The notes under the pieces are model-generated. The model was given only the letters and a program-made list of their open reading frames with translations, was not told the origin of the DNA and ran no database searches. Positions 45,063 through 53,773 of a stretch of DNA of 64,000 bases are shown here, in pieces (position 1 is the first letter of the stretch; each line of letters begins with the position of its first letter). Made by a program: the position numbers and the translations under genes. Source of the stretch: Paenibacillus ferrarius (GTDB taxonomy: Bacteria > Bacillota > Bacilli > Paenibacillales > NBRC-103111); the NCBI RefSeq assembly GCF_002027705.1, contig NZ_MBTG01000014.1, positions 1-64,000 of the forward strand, given 5' to 3'.

Positions 45063-45144
45063 GCCACCAGCGTTTAATTGGTGGCTATCGGATGAATAGC
45101 ACATTGTCCGTATCAAGTCCGCGTAAATCGCGGGCTTTTTTAGT
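45063..45144 (+). terminator. two hairpins after the small Gln-rich gene
   Basis: AGCCACCA / TGGTGGCT (about 45063-45089) and AGTCCGCG / CGCGGGCT followed by TTTTTTAG (about 45115-45144). The second is a typical intrinsic terminator. Confidence 0.75.
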
Positions 45145-45178
45145 TTTAGGTTGCTTGGAACGATAGCACCTCAATAAA

Positions 45179-45206
45179 CGAGGCTGCCGAAACACACGGC
45201 AGCCTC
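45179..45206 (-). terminator. hairpin after the 53-residue minus-strand gene
   Basis: Perfect stem GAGGCTGCCG / CGGCAGCCTC with a 7-base loop, located 22 bp past the stop of the small gene at 45228. The minus strand continues with GTTTATTG, a weak T tract. Confidence 0.6.
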
Positions 45207-45227
45207 ATGAAGTTAACGAGAGATAAG

Positions 45228-45389
45228 TTAAGATTTCTTTATGGTGTAAAATCCGAATTGTTCAATTTCATCAATAGCCTTACGTCCAAATGATTCAATT
45301 AGCTCATCGGCTCTGATTTTGCTTCCACCTAGTGTTAACCCGTCCCAGCGTACAATTCTACCGTCCTTAACCAAATAATAATCATCCAT
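45228..45389 (-). CDS. small 53-residue hypothetical protein
   Basis: A short reading frame with a perfect AGGAGGT ribosome site eight bases before its ATG at 45389. The product begins MDDYYLVKDGRIVRWDGLTL, continues GGSKIRADELIESFGRKAID and ends FYTIKKS. It looks like a compact soluble protein with a beta hairpin followed by a helix. No family recognised. It is divergent from the LQRTIGNRAV protein and ends at its own hairpin. Confidence 0.7.
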   Translation of the reverse strand: MDDYYLVKDGRIVRWDGLTLGGSKIRADELIESFGRKAIDEIEQFGFYTIKKS

Positions 45390-45643
45390 ATTATAACCTC
45401 CTAAATTAAAGTTTTTGGAAATCTCTGTGCGCTAGCATACGCAGAGTATTAATCTGCCTACCCGTATTTTAGCACAATCTTCAAAGGAAACATAAGGAGT
45501 CTTCACGCTTGCAGCAACACTTTTATTAAAGCAGCATCTACATATAAACATGAAACATCCTGGTTTCCTTCCAAAAGAAGGAATTTTTATCTCTTTTGTT
45601 GAAAATTGATTGAGATAATTAAGAAAAACGAGAGGTGTTCCTT

Positions 45644-46648
45644 TTGCAGTCGCAACCGGCAAGTCATACTGATAAGCGTCTACAAACAACCCAAGGTCCT
45701 GTAGTTCAAGCGAAGGAGGCTAGCAAGTCTAAGATAGGTTCCGGTAATCCTATGTCGCCTTTATCGCCGTCTCATATCCTGCAGCTCCAAAGAACGATCG
45801 GCAACCGCGCCGTCGCCCAGCTAATGAAGTCAGACAAACCTGCGCCTTCCCCGTCACAAACAGCTATCCAGCGTTATGTCACTGTCGACGAAGCGGGAGA
45901 AGATCACGTAAGTATGCAGGATGCGATGAGCAACGTTACCAATCTGAATGGGAAGGAAAAGTCGAAACTGGCCTTATGGGTCAAAGATACGGAGGATAAA
46001 GGCAGATATGCTACTTGGGGTGAACTGGAAACGGCAATTAAAGTGAAAGAAGCCCAAATAGATCCGAAGACGCTGCCAGACCCCAAATTTACAGAGATGA
46101 AAAAGGTGCTTTTCATGCATGCAAGCAGGCATGCTGAAAACCTTGAGAATACCGAAACCATGTACAGAGCTATGTGCAAAGCCGAGCTAGAGCAATTCGT
46201 TGAAAATGGTGGACTTACTTCAAGACTGAACAATAAGGGAAATGAAACCGGGCAACAATTCGTTTCCGATAATTTGGAGTATTCGAAGAAATTAGCATTC
46301 GCTGATTGGAAAGAGGGATTCGCCAAGAAGGACGCCCAAATGATGGACAGTTATAAGTATATGGTAGAGCTGCATTATGTTCGAGGAACCATGGGAGAGC
46401 TGATCGGTTCCGATGATGTGCGTGTCGGCAGCGGCGACAACAAATCGCAGGAATTATATCCCGATGTGAAACATCAAGCTAAGGATGAACACGGGGTAGC
46501 AATCGTGAAGTCGGAACCACTTAAGGGTGGGGGGCGAGCAACCAACATCGGATTCCAACCACGCACGAGAGATAAAGATACAAGGAGCGCTACGAACAGT
46601 AAACTGGTTTATGCGGTTCTTGTTGGGCAAATTGACGGCGCTCAATAA
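45644..46648 (+). CDS. orphan protein with injection-system cargo motif (LQRTIGNRAV)
   Basis: A protein of about 334 residues. The start chosen is TTG at 45644, six bases after AGAGGTG; GTG at 45635 lies within that site. Residues about 47-61 read LQLQRTIGNRAVAQLM, which matches the short N-terminal motif (LQRxxGNxAV) found in DUF4157-type proteins and in cargo of extracellular contractile injection systems. The N-terminal 80 residues are otherwise disordered (P/S/Q/K-rich). The C-terminal 250 residues form a mostly helical domain (KVLFMHASRHAENLENTETM, ELHYVRGTMGELIGSDDV, ending LVYAVLVGQIDGAQ) that I do not recognise. No signal peptide. No sheath, tube or baseplate gene lies in the window. 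Toxin or effector role is inferred only. Confidence 0.7.
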   Translation: MQSQPASHTDKRLQTTQGPVVQAKEASKSKIGSGNPMSPLSPSHILQLQRTIGNRAVAQLMKSDKPAPSPSQTAIQRYVTVDEAGEDHVSMQDAMSNVTNLNGKEKSKLALWVKDTEDKGRYATWGELETAIKVKEAQIDPKTLPDPKFTEMKKVLFMHASRHAENLENTETMYRAMCKAELEQFVENGGLTSRLNNKGNETGQQFVSDNLEYSKKLAFADWKEGFAKKDAQMMDSYKYMVELHYVRGTMGELIGSDDVRVGSGDNKSQELYPDVKHQAKDEHGVAIVKSEPLKGGGRATNIGFQPRTRDKDTRSATNSKLVYAVLVGQIDGAQ

Positions 46649-46707
46649 GAAGATCGAATTGCTTGAAGGAAATGGAAGGGGCTATCATTGATATAAATTC
46701 GCTTGAT

Positions 46708-46738
46708 AACTTCACTGACAGCTGCTGTCAGTGAAGTT
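46708..46738 (+). terminator. perfect 13-bp hairpin after the LQRTIGNRAV gene
   Basis: AACTTCACTGACA (46708-46720) and TGTCAGTGAAGTT (46726-46738) form a perfect stem with GCTGC between. There is no long T tract (GCTTATAATAAAAAT follows), so it may be a terminator or an operator for the next gene. Confidence 0.55.
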
Positions 46739-46784
46739 GCTTATAATAAAAATATAGAACACCTTTCTTAAAGGAGGAATACCA

Positions 46785-47201
46785 ATGTCTGCATTCAAAA
46801 TGGAGCATAAAAACCCGGAGGGTTTATTCTCATCCCCAGCATTTAGTCAAGCGATTACCGTAAGTGGAAAGGCAAAAACAATCTATATAGGCGGACAAAA
46901 TGCCATTAATTCAACAGGAGAGCTAGTTGGAGTTGGTGATTTGGAATTGCAAACAAAGCAGGCGCTTAATAATATCGCAACTATTCTAGCTTCTGAAAAT
47001 GCAAGCTTCGCCAATCTGGTTAAACTCAATATCTATTTAGTTAGTGGAAGCGACCCGCGAATTGGTTACAAAGCATTCCAAGAGGTGGCTGGTTTATTAG
47101 TTAATCCACCTTTGGTCACCGTTCTATTTGTTTCGGAATTTGCGCGTCCATTTTGCCTTCTTGAAATAGATGGAATTGCTGTCATTGAAGATAAAGACTA
47201 A
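46785..47201 (+). CDS. RidA/YjgF family protein
   Basis: A 138-residue protein of the Rid family: QAITVSGKAKTIYIGGQNAI, LVKLNIYLVSGSDPRIGYKA, then PLVTVLFVSEFARPFCLLEI. RidA members hydrolyse reactive enamines or imines; the diverged Rid subgroups have other or unknown roles. The active-site Arg of RidA proper is not obvious at its usual place, so a Rid-like subgroup is possible. AAAGGAGG precedes the ATG. Stands alone. Confidence 0.88.
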   Translation: MSAFKMEHKNPEGLFSSPAFSQAITVSGKAKTIYIGGQNAINSTGELVGVGDLELQTKQALNNIATILASENASFANLVKLNIYLVSGSDPRIGYKAFQEVAGLLVNPPLVTVLFVSEFARPFCLLEIDGIAVIEDKD

Positions 47202-47238
47202 AGCAATAAAACTTGGATAACACTGCAAAATGTGATCT

Positions 47239-47558
47239 TTAACTCCAGTATTTCTCTATGATCGCATCACGTCCAGAATATATTCGTGATTCTTTATAAT
47301 ACTTTGGATTCTTCCGATGGTAGTTCTGGTGGTATTCTTCAGCTGGATAAAATACAGAAGATCTTCTATCCCGGTGACAATAGGCTTATCGAACCTGCCG
47401 CTTTTTCCTAGTTCTTCTTTAGATTTTACGGCTAGCATACGTTGTTCTTCATTATGAAATAAGATAGCAGCTCGATATTGGCTTTTACGATCGTTACCTT
47501 GTCCAGAAGCATCAGTGGGATCAATTTGCTGCCAATACAGCTCTAGTAATCTTCCCTT
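47239..47558 (-). pseudogene. msrA: broken msrA fragment (minus-strand copy)
   Basis: The minus strand encodes the C-terminal two thirds of peptide-methionine sulfoxide reductase A: LLELYWQQIDPTDASGQGND, RKSQYRAAILFHNEEQRMLA, SGRFDKPIVTG, a frameshift near 47365, then SSVFYPAEEYHQNYHRKNPK and SGRDAIIEKYWS with a stop at 47239. The catalytic N-terminal GCFW part is missing. It begins head-to-head with a second msrA fragment at 47558. Non-functional. Confidence 0.85.
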
Positions 47559-47881
47559 ATGAAAAACTGCTTGAGCTGTATTGGCCGCAGATAGATCCTA
47601 CTGATGATGAAGGACAGTACATTGACCGTGGTAGCCAGTATCGTACTGCCATTTTTTATCACAATGAAGAGCAGCATAAGCTTGCCCTCAAGTCGAAAGA
47701 AGAGCTTGGGAATAGCGGACGTTTTGATAAGTCGATTGTAACGGAGATTAAACCGGCAATGGTATTTTTTCCTGCTGAGGAATACCACCAGAATTACCAC
47801 ATCAAGAACCCCAAGGCGTATAAGGAAGAACGGAGTACCTCTGGACGTGATGTTTTTGCTGCTCAATATTGGAAGAAATAA
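47558..47881 (+). pseudogene. msrA: truncated msrA fragment (plus-strand copy)
   Basis: An uninterrupted 107-codon stretch without a start codon: YEKLLELYWPQIDPTDDEGQ, YIDRGSQYRTAIFYHNEEQ, SGRFDKSIVTEIKPAMVFFP, EEYHQNYHIKNPKAYKEE and FAAQYWKK, ending at TAA 47879-47881. It lacks the N-terminal catalytic Cys region. It differs from the opposite-strand copy at many positions, so the two came from different msrA genes or diverged long ago. Non-functional remnant. Confidence 0.85.
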
Positions 47882-47884
47882 AAG

Positions 47885-47921
47885 AAATGCCATCTGTCCT
47901 ATAATGGGATGGATGGCATTA
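47885..47921 (+). terminator. hairpin after the msrA remnant
   Basis: AATGCCATC... / ...GATGGCATT stem with an inner CC/GG pair. It would have terminated the plus-strand msrA copy. No strong T tract. Confidence 0.5.
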
Positions 47922-47963
47922 GCAAATTTCGATGAACTGAATCAAATGACCAACGAAAGATGT

Positions 47964-48860
<897 letters not shown>

Positions 48861-48983
48861 TTATCCATTGTGTCATGTGTGTCCTTCGAATCACGATTGC
48901 CAGACAGACCCAATCAACATGACGAACCCATGCAAACTGGGTAATGAAACAGCCGCCCGAATTTCCGTCTACTGTTACTTATA

Positions 48984-49964
48984 TTAAATCGCACCTACTA
49001 CAGGGTGGGGAACGTACAGCTCTTCCAATGACGCAATTTCTTCAGGTGTTAGCGTAATCGATAGAGCACCTACGGCTTCTTCAAGCTGAGACACTTTCGT
49101 AGCACCGATAATGGGAGCTGAGACAGGCTCTTTCTGAAGCAACCAAGCAAGTGTGATATGAATACGGGGAACGCCATGTTTTTCTGCGATTGCTGCAACA
49201 CGCTCCACGACCAATCGATCCATATGTGCTGTCGCATCGTATTTCATTTTTTGCATATGATCGGTTTGGGATCGCAGTGTTGTTTCCGACCAATCACGAG
49301 CCAGTCTTCCAGATGCAAGTGGGCTATAGGGAATCACACCGATTTTTTCTGCCTTGCAGAGCGGCAGCATTTCTCTTTCCTCTTCACGGTAGATGAGGTT
49401 CAAATGATTTTGCATCGACACAAACCTAGTCCAACCATTATTCTCGGCTACATGTAACGCCTTAAGAAACTGCCATGCGTACATGGCAGAAGCACCAATA
49501 TATCTTGCCTTACCAGCCTTCACAACATCATGCAATGCTTCCATTGTTTCTTCAATGGGCGTATTGTAATCCCAGCGGTGGATTTGATAAAGGTCAACAT
49601 AATCAGTTCCCAGTCTTTTAAGACTCTTATCAATCTCACTCATGATTGCTTTGCGGGAGAGTCCTGCACCATTTGGACCTTGATGCATACGTCCATACAC
49701 TTTGGTCGCGAGGACAATTTCATCCCGATTGGCATAATCCTTTAGAGCCCGTCCAATTATTTCCTCACTGGTTCCGTCTGCATACACATTCGCCGTATCG
49801 AAAAAATTGATTCCTAAATCAAGGGCTTTTTTGATAATAGGACGACTGCGCTCCTCATCAAGTATCCACGGATGATGCCACCGCTCTGCTGCGCCAAAGC
49901 TCATACAGCCAAGACTAAGACGGGATACATCCAAGCCGGTATTTCCAAGTTTCACATATTCCAT
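48984..49964 (-). CDS. aldo/keto reductase (Tas/YhdN type)
   Basis: A 326-residue aldo-keto reductase of the larger Tas/YhdN subgroup. Tetrad: Asp in NFFDTANVYADG with Tyr there, Lys in LATKVYG, His in YQIHRWDY. Cofactor site PIIGATKVSQLEEAV. It is divergent from the AraC gene at 50145, which is the usual layout for an AKR controlled by that regulator. Confidence 0.92.
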   Translation of the reverse strand: MEYVKLGNTGLDVSRLSLGCMSFGAAERWHHPWILDEERSRPIIKKALDLGINFFDTANVYADGTSEEIIGRALKDYANRDEIVLATKVYGRMHQGPNGAGLSRKAIMSEIDKSLKRLGTDYVDLYQIHRWDYNTPIEETMEALHDVVKAGKARYIGASAMYAWQFLKALHVAENNGWTRFVSMQNHLNLIYREEEREMLPLCKAEKIGVIPYSPLASGRLARDWSETTLRSQTDHMQKMKYDATAHMDRLVVERVAAIAEKHGVPRIHITLAWLLQKEPVSAPIIGATKVSQLEEAVGALSITLTPEEIASLEELYVPHPVVGAI

Positions 49965-50144
49965 TTGTTGATACGCTCCTTTATTTCCTTGTTTTAATGG
50001 GGGATAATCTTATTATGCAACAGATAAAAAAGCGACCGTTATCTCATTCGTGCCAAATGATTGCCTAATCCTCTCACTACATTTATGTAACTGACGCAAA
50101 TGGCATATAATCGAAGATAAGGAATAATGGAACAAGGAGGACTT

Positions 50145-51038
50145 ATGTCTGAAATAATAACGAAACAGCAGAATGAACTTGCCAACCTAATTGAACGGTA
50201 TTCAGTCCAGGAAGGTGTCAACGCAACAGCCATTCCGACTTTATTTTTCATACGCCGCTCTGAATTGACCGGACCCAATTACGGAGTTTACAAACCTTCT
50301 TTATGTATTGTGGTTCAAGGGGCGAAGGAGGTATGGCTGGCACAAGAGCGCTTCAAGTACGATCCTGCAAATTACCTTATTGCATCAGTTGATTTACCGG
50401 TTACTGCCCAAGTCACTGCAGCTTCTTCCGACATTCCTTATTTGGGTTTTAGACTTGAGTTTACGGCGAGTGAAATCTTAGAGGTTATAAGTGATTCTGA
50501 AATTCAAATCAACCCAAAAGGAAATGCTGAGCGAGCTATGTTTGTCGGTCAGATGGAGTTGCCCATCATGGATTCCGTATTCCGATTAGCTTGTTTGCTA
50601 GACAATCCCAAAGATATTCCGTTCCTTGCTCCTATTTACACAAAGGAAATTCTATACAGGCTTCTGCATGGGCAGTATGGAGTTGCGCTGGCACAAATCG
50701 CAATGGAAGGGAGCGGCAGCTACGGCATCAGGGAAGCTATCGAGCAAATTACCAACAACTATGGTAAGCCTTTGCGCATTGAAGAACTTGCAGAAATAGC
50801 CAGTATGAGTATTTCTTCGTTTCACAGACACTTCAAAGAGGCAACTGCTATGAGCCCTATACAGTTTCAAAAACAACTGCGATTGCAGGAAGCACGTCGT
50901 CTATTATTAATCGAATCAGCAGATGCGGCTGATGTGGCATTCCGGGTAGGCTATGAAAGTCCTTCGCAATTCAGCCGCGAATACTCTCGCATGTTTGGCT
51001 TTCCACCTAGACAAGATATAAAGCGACTAAGAGTATAA
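50145..51038 (+). CDS. AraC family regulator (AraC_N cupin type)
   Basis: A regulator of 297 residues. The ATG at 50145 follows AAGGAGG by five bases; an upstream ATG at 50127 overlaps it and is rejected. The N-terminal AraC_N cupin domain (FIRRSELTGPNYGVYKPSLC, YLIASVDLPVTAQVTAASSD) is followed by a C-terminal double HTH (LRIEELAEIASMSISSFHRH, SADAADVAFRVGYESPSQFS). It probably activates the divergent aldo/keto reductase. Confidence 0.92.
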   Translation: MSEIITKQQNELANLIERYSVQEGVNATAIPTLFFIRRSELTGPNYGVYKPSLCIVVQGAKEVWLAQERFKYDPANYLIASVDLPVTAQVTAASSDIPYLGFRLEFTASEILEVISDSEIQINPKGNAERAMFVGQMELPIMDSVFRLACLLDNPKDIPFLAPIYTKEILYRLLHGQYGVALAQIAMEGSGSYGIREAIEQITNNYGKPLRIEELAEIASMSISSFHRHFKEATAMSPIQFQKQLRLQEARRLLLIESADAADVAFRVGYESPSQFSREYSRMFGFPPRQDIKRLRV

Positions 51039-51078
51039 ATAGAAGGCAGCCGTCGGATTGAAACGGCTGCCTTCTATT
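51038..51078. terminator. bidirectional terminator between AraC and MerR genes
   Basis: AATAGAAGGCAGCCGT / ACGGCTGCCTTCTATT perfect stem of 16 bp with T-rich flanks on both strands, between two convergent genes. Confidence 0.88.
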
Positions 51079-51111
51079 TTCCCGATTTGACGTAGAGAGG
51101 GATAAATGTCC

Positions 51112-51471
51112 TTAACACTTTGTTTGAAAATTTGCTTTTCCTTCCAAGACGGCATGCAAGAATTTTTTCGACTTGCACAATCGTTTCTGGACATCTTCAA
51201 TTTCTTTGATTTTTTGTTCAACAATTTTTTGCTTTACCTCGTATGATAAATTAAGTTGTTGATTTACTAGCAAACTTAACTCTTCTATAGAAAAGTCTAC
51301 GGATAAAAGTACCTTCACATCATTGAGAAATTCCACAATCTCTTCCGAGTAAATACGATAATTATTTGCATCTCTTTTAACAAATGTGTCCGGAATTAGG
51401 TTTTTACGTTCATAGAATCTTAATGTTGATATGGGCAGACCCGTTAATTTGGAAACATCATTTATTTTCAT
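51112..51471 (-). CDS. MerR family regulator
   Basis: A 119-residue MerR-type activator. The winged HTH is INDVSKLTGLPISTLRFYER, then KNLIPDTFVKRDANNYRIY, and a dimerisation coiled coil follows (SYEVKQKIVEQKIKEIEDV). There are no metal-binding Cys residues in the usual positions (one Cys at the very C-terminus), so the signal is probably organic or redox. It is divergent from a nitroreductase, with a perfect palindrome between them. Confidence 0.9.
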   Translation of the reverse strand: MKINDVSKLTGLPISTLRFYERKNLIPDTFVKRDANNYRIYSEEIVEFLNDVKVLLSVDFSIEELSLLVNQQLNLSYEVKQKIVEQKIKEIEDVQKRLCKSKKFLHAVLEGKANFQTKC

Positions 51472-51493
51472 AATAGGACCTCTTTATTTATTG

Positions 51494-51513
51494 CTATAAA
51501 CCTAGGTTTATAG
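51494..51513. promoter_or_regulatory. perfect palindrome, probable MerR operator
   Basis: CTATAAACCTAGGTTTATAG is a perfect 20-base palindrome between the MerR gene and the nitroreductase, the usual location for a MerR operator sitting in the stretched spacer of the target promoter. Confidence 0.75.
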
Positions 51514-51588
51514 TTCATAATACGAATATGATAACGAATGACATACACAATGTCAAAAAAATCGAATGTTATCAAAAGGAGAGTTTCT

Positions 51589-52227
51589 ATGTTTAACAAT
51601 ATTCGAAACAACGATTTCACCAGTATAGTCAAGGGAAGACGTTCTGTGCGTAATTATGATGAGAACATTAAAATATCGAAAGAAGAGATAAGCGAAATTA
51701 TATCGGAAGCCAGTTTAGCCCCATCCTCTGCCAATATGCAGCCTTGGCGTGTAATGGTGGTCGATACTCCAGAAGGAAAAGAAAAACTAAGACCTCTTAT
51801 GCGTTTTAATACCTTGCAAAATGATACTTCATCAGCCATGTTATTAATTTTTGGTGATACAGAAAGCTATTTATATGCTGAAGAAATTTACAATACAGCT
51901 GTGGAACAAGGTAAAATGCCAGCTGATGTACGAGATCGCCAACTCGAAACCATTCTATCGATGTTTCCGACTCTACCAAAAGAACTGAAAGTTGAAGTTG
52001 CAAAAATAGATAGCAGCCTCTTTGCCATGCAGTTAATGTTAGTAGCTCATGCACATGGGTATGATACGAATCCAATGGCAGGCTTTGAAATTGATCAGGT
52101 AGCAAAAGCATTTGATTTAGATGAAGAGCGCTATGCGCCAGTAATGATTATTTCAATAGGAAAAGCCAAGGAAGAAGGGCATGAGTCAGTTCGATTAAGT
52201 TCTGACAAGATTACATTTTGGAAGTAA
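51589..52227 (+). CDS. nitroreductase family protein
   Basis: A protein of about 212 residues of the FMN-dependent nitroreductase fold. The ATG at 51589 follows AAAGGAGA; an in-frame ATG at 51538 lies in the operator region and is rejected. Signatures are VKGRRSVRNYDENIKISKEE, EASLAPSSANMQPWRVMVVD, and the late AHAHGYDTNPMAGFEIDQVA. It reduces nitro compounds or quinones with NAD(P)H; the physiological substrate is not evident. Likely controlled by the divergent MerR protein. Confidence 0.92.
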   Translation: MFNNIRNNDFTSIVKGRRSVRNYDENIKISKEEISEIISEASLAPSSANMQPWRVMVVDTPEGKEKLRPLMRFNTLQNDTSSAMLLIFGDTESYLYAEEIYNTAVEQGKMPADVRDRQLETILSMFPTLPKELKVEVAKIDSSLFAMQLMLVAHAHGYDTNPMAGFEIDQVAKAFDLDEERYAPVMIISIGKAKEEGHESVRLSSDKITFWK

Positions 52228-52792
52228 TCATTCAATACAACCAGCGGCAGTCAAGGACTTTGCTTTCTCGTCCATGGCTGCCGCTAGTCATGTACAATAG
52301 AGCACTCGACGAAAGCTGGGATGTGTGCACATGCTCGCCAAACGGCAGCTCGATCCGCTGCACATCCATGATTTTCAGCGATACATGGTTCCAAAGTATA
52401 AGGTGATTTTCCACAATCATAGATTGATGTCAACTCCTAGGAGGGTCTGTCGATTTGTGCATAGTAGTTTAATTCTTTGCATTTCATTCTATCACCGTCC
52501 ATTTTCGTTTTCCAGCTTACCGCACTACAGGCTTCTTATTTGGCACAGAGCTAGTCAAAATTATTCTTCTCGGTGAACCTGGTCGTGATATTCCGCTGCA
52601 TGACGTTGATCGCGAAACCGTAATTGGTATTTTTCATGGTGGTTGAAATTAACAAAAAAGTATGTTCAAATAGTACGCTCTAATTTCACCGAGTTAACTC
52701 AATTGCGTGTAGCTCCTGCGCTTCTATTCAGGCAGGATAATTTAACCATTTAACGAATACTTTCTTGTTTAATCACAGGGAGGGTGAGGAAA
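52228..52792. other. intergenic region with gene remnants
   Basis: A 565-bp stretch without an intact gene. It contains a strong hairpin (AGCGGCAG / CTGCCGCT, 52243-52285, inner GGAC/GTCC), a 5' remnant of an AraC-type gene on the minus strand (52282-52420), and an open stretch without start codon (52473-52646, plus) whose translation ends GEPGRDIPLHDVDRETVIG and looks protein-like but is not recognised. The area appears to be a site of gene loss. Confidence 0.5.
52282..52420 (-). pseudogene. 5' remnant of an AraC-type regulator
   Basis: The minus strand starts with an ATG at 52420 and encodes about 46 residues (MIVENHLILWNHVSLKIMDV, IELPFGEHVHTSQLSSSALL, YMTSG). This resembles the N-terminal sensor part of Paenibacillus-type AraC regulators, some of which are fused to siderophore-binding domains. 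It then runs into hairpin sequence and stops at 52232, so the HTH part is gone. Assignment is by pattern only. Confidence 0.45.
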
Positions 52793-53320
52793 TTGGAACC
52801 ATGTTTTTTGTTAACCGGGAAACCCCGGGTAGGAAAATCAACGTCGATAAAACGAATTATTCAACAAATTGGTCCTGAATATTTTGGTGGTTTTTACACC
52901 GAAGAAATACGCAACTCTACAAATCGTACTGGATTTAATTGCATAACACTTCAGGGTGAAACTGTATGCATTGCAAGTGTTGATAGTGAAAGTTCAGTTC
53001 GAGTAGGGAGATACGGGGTTGATATCGTTGCTTTTGAAAATATTGCGTTAAAGGCAGTGACCCTATCGTTAAATACAAAGAAGATTACAGTTATTGATGA
53101 GATCGGTTTCATGCAAATACTATCCGCTCCGTTTGAAACAGTGATCCATGAAGTAATTTCGAGTTCTAAACATCTTATTTTGGGGACAATTTGTGTGGAC
53201 AGCCATCCGAGCATTGACAAAATAAAGGAGCTGTCTGGGATAAGACTTTATCATCTGAGTGAGGAGAATCGTGAGGTGATTACAGAACGAATAACAAATG
53301 ATATTCTTAAATTTTTGTAA
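52793..53320 (+). CDS. THEP1-like P-loop nucleoside triphosphatase
   Basis: A protein of about 175 residues. The start chosen is TTG at 52793, eight bases after GGGAGGG; GTG at 52784 lies inside that site. Walker A is LLTGKPRVGKST and Walker B is ITVIDEIGFMQI, and FGGFYTEEIRNS and HLILGTICVDSHP fit the NTPase_1 (DUF265, THEP1) family of small NTPases known mostly from archaea and some thermophilic bacteria and eukaryotes. The activity is nucleotide hydrolysis or phosphotransfer with unknown role. No partner gene next to it; a terminator follows. Confidence 0.85.
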   Translation: MEPCFLLTGKPRVGKSTSIKRIIQQIGPEYFGGFYTEEIRNSTNRTGFNCITLQGETVCIASVDSESSVRVGRYGVDIVAFENIALKAVTLSLNTKKITVIDEIGFMQILSAPFETVIHEVISSSKHLILGTICVDSHPSIDKIKELSGIRLYHLSEENREVITERITNDILKFL

Positions 53321-53429
53321 AATGGTGCTTAGATATACAAAAGTAGAATTATTCACAATCGAAACTGCTTTAAAGGGCAGCATAGTAAGAATGATATCGG
53401 AAAAAGAGAAAGATTCATATTTACATAGG

Positions 53430-53479
53430 AGGTTGTCTCACCAGTCAAAAATGACTGCGAGGCAGCCTCTTCTGTTTTA
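53430..53479 (+). terminator. terminator after the NTPase gene
   Basis: AGGTTGTCTC (53430-53439) pairs with GAGGCAGCCT (53459-53468) with an inner AGTCA/TGACT, then CTTCTGTTTT. Confidence 0.75.
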
Positions 53480-53555
53480 GAGACTCTCAACTGGTACCGA
53501 TCTAGCTGCAACCGCATCTGCAACTGCCTATTCAACCCCATTCCCAACCCTGGTG

Positions 53556-53773
53556 CCAAATTCCACTGGAATAACTCCAGTCTATTCGGATTTGGGAAGG
53601 TGGAAATGCTACTTTGATTGGAATTTATCCAGTGAAATGCGAGACGGTGCCATCCTAGTGGCCATTATTTCAAATCCCACTGGACTAAATCCAGTGTTAT
53701 CAGGTTTGGGAGGGGGAAACTCTACTCTGACTGGAATTTATCCAGGGAAATGAATAATTCGCCATCCTCGAGG
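53556..53773. repeat. two tandem 112-114 bp units with ACTGGA..TCCAGT palindromes
   Basis: Unit A (53556-53661) and unit B (53669-53773) align along their length. Each carries two 17-base near-palindromes of the form A[CT]TGGA-N5-TCCAG: 53565-53581, 53617-53633, 53679-53695 and 53730-53746, at spacings of about 52, 62 and 51 bp, and each ends in GCCATCCT.G.GG. Units are diverged but clearly related. It is non-coding in all frames I checked and belongs to an intergenic repeat family of unknown role. Confidence 0.8.

Noticed and set aside
45432..45689. Cys-rich 85-codon frame on the minus strand
   Set aside because: It starts at TTG without a ribosome site and overlaps the start of the LQRTIGNRAV gene; the apparent Cys richness is not supported by any family.
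52325..52576. 83-codon plus-strand frame in the remnant region
   Set aside because: Low-quality composition, overlaps the AraC remnant, no ribosome site.
52473..52646. Protein-like open stretch ending GEPGRDIPLHDVDRETVIG
   Set aside because: It has no start codon or ribosome site and I cannot name a family; kept only as a possible remnant in the intergenic note.
53556..53773. CRISPR array
   Set aside because: Only two long diverged units without uniform spacers or cas genes; classed as a tandem intergenic repeat.
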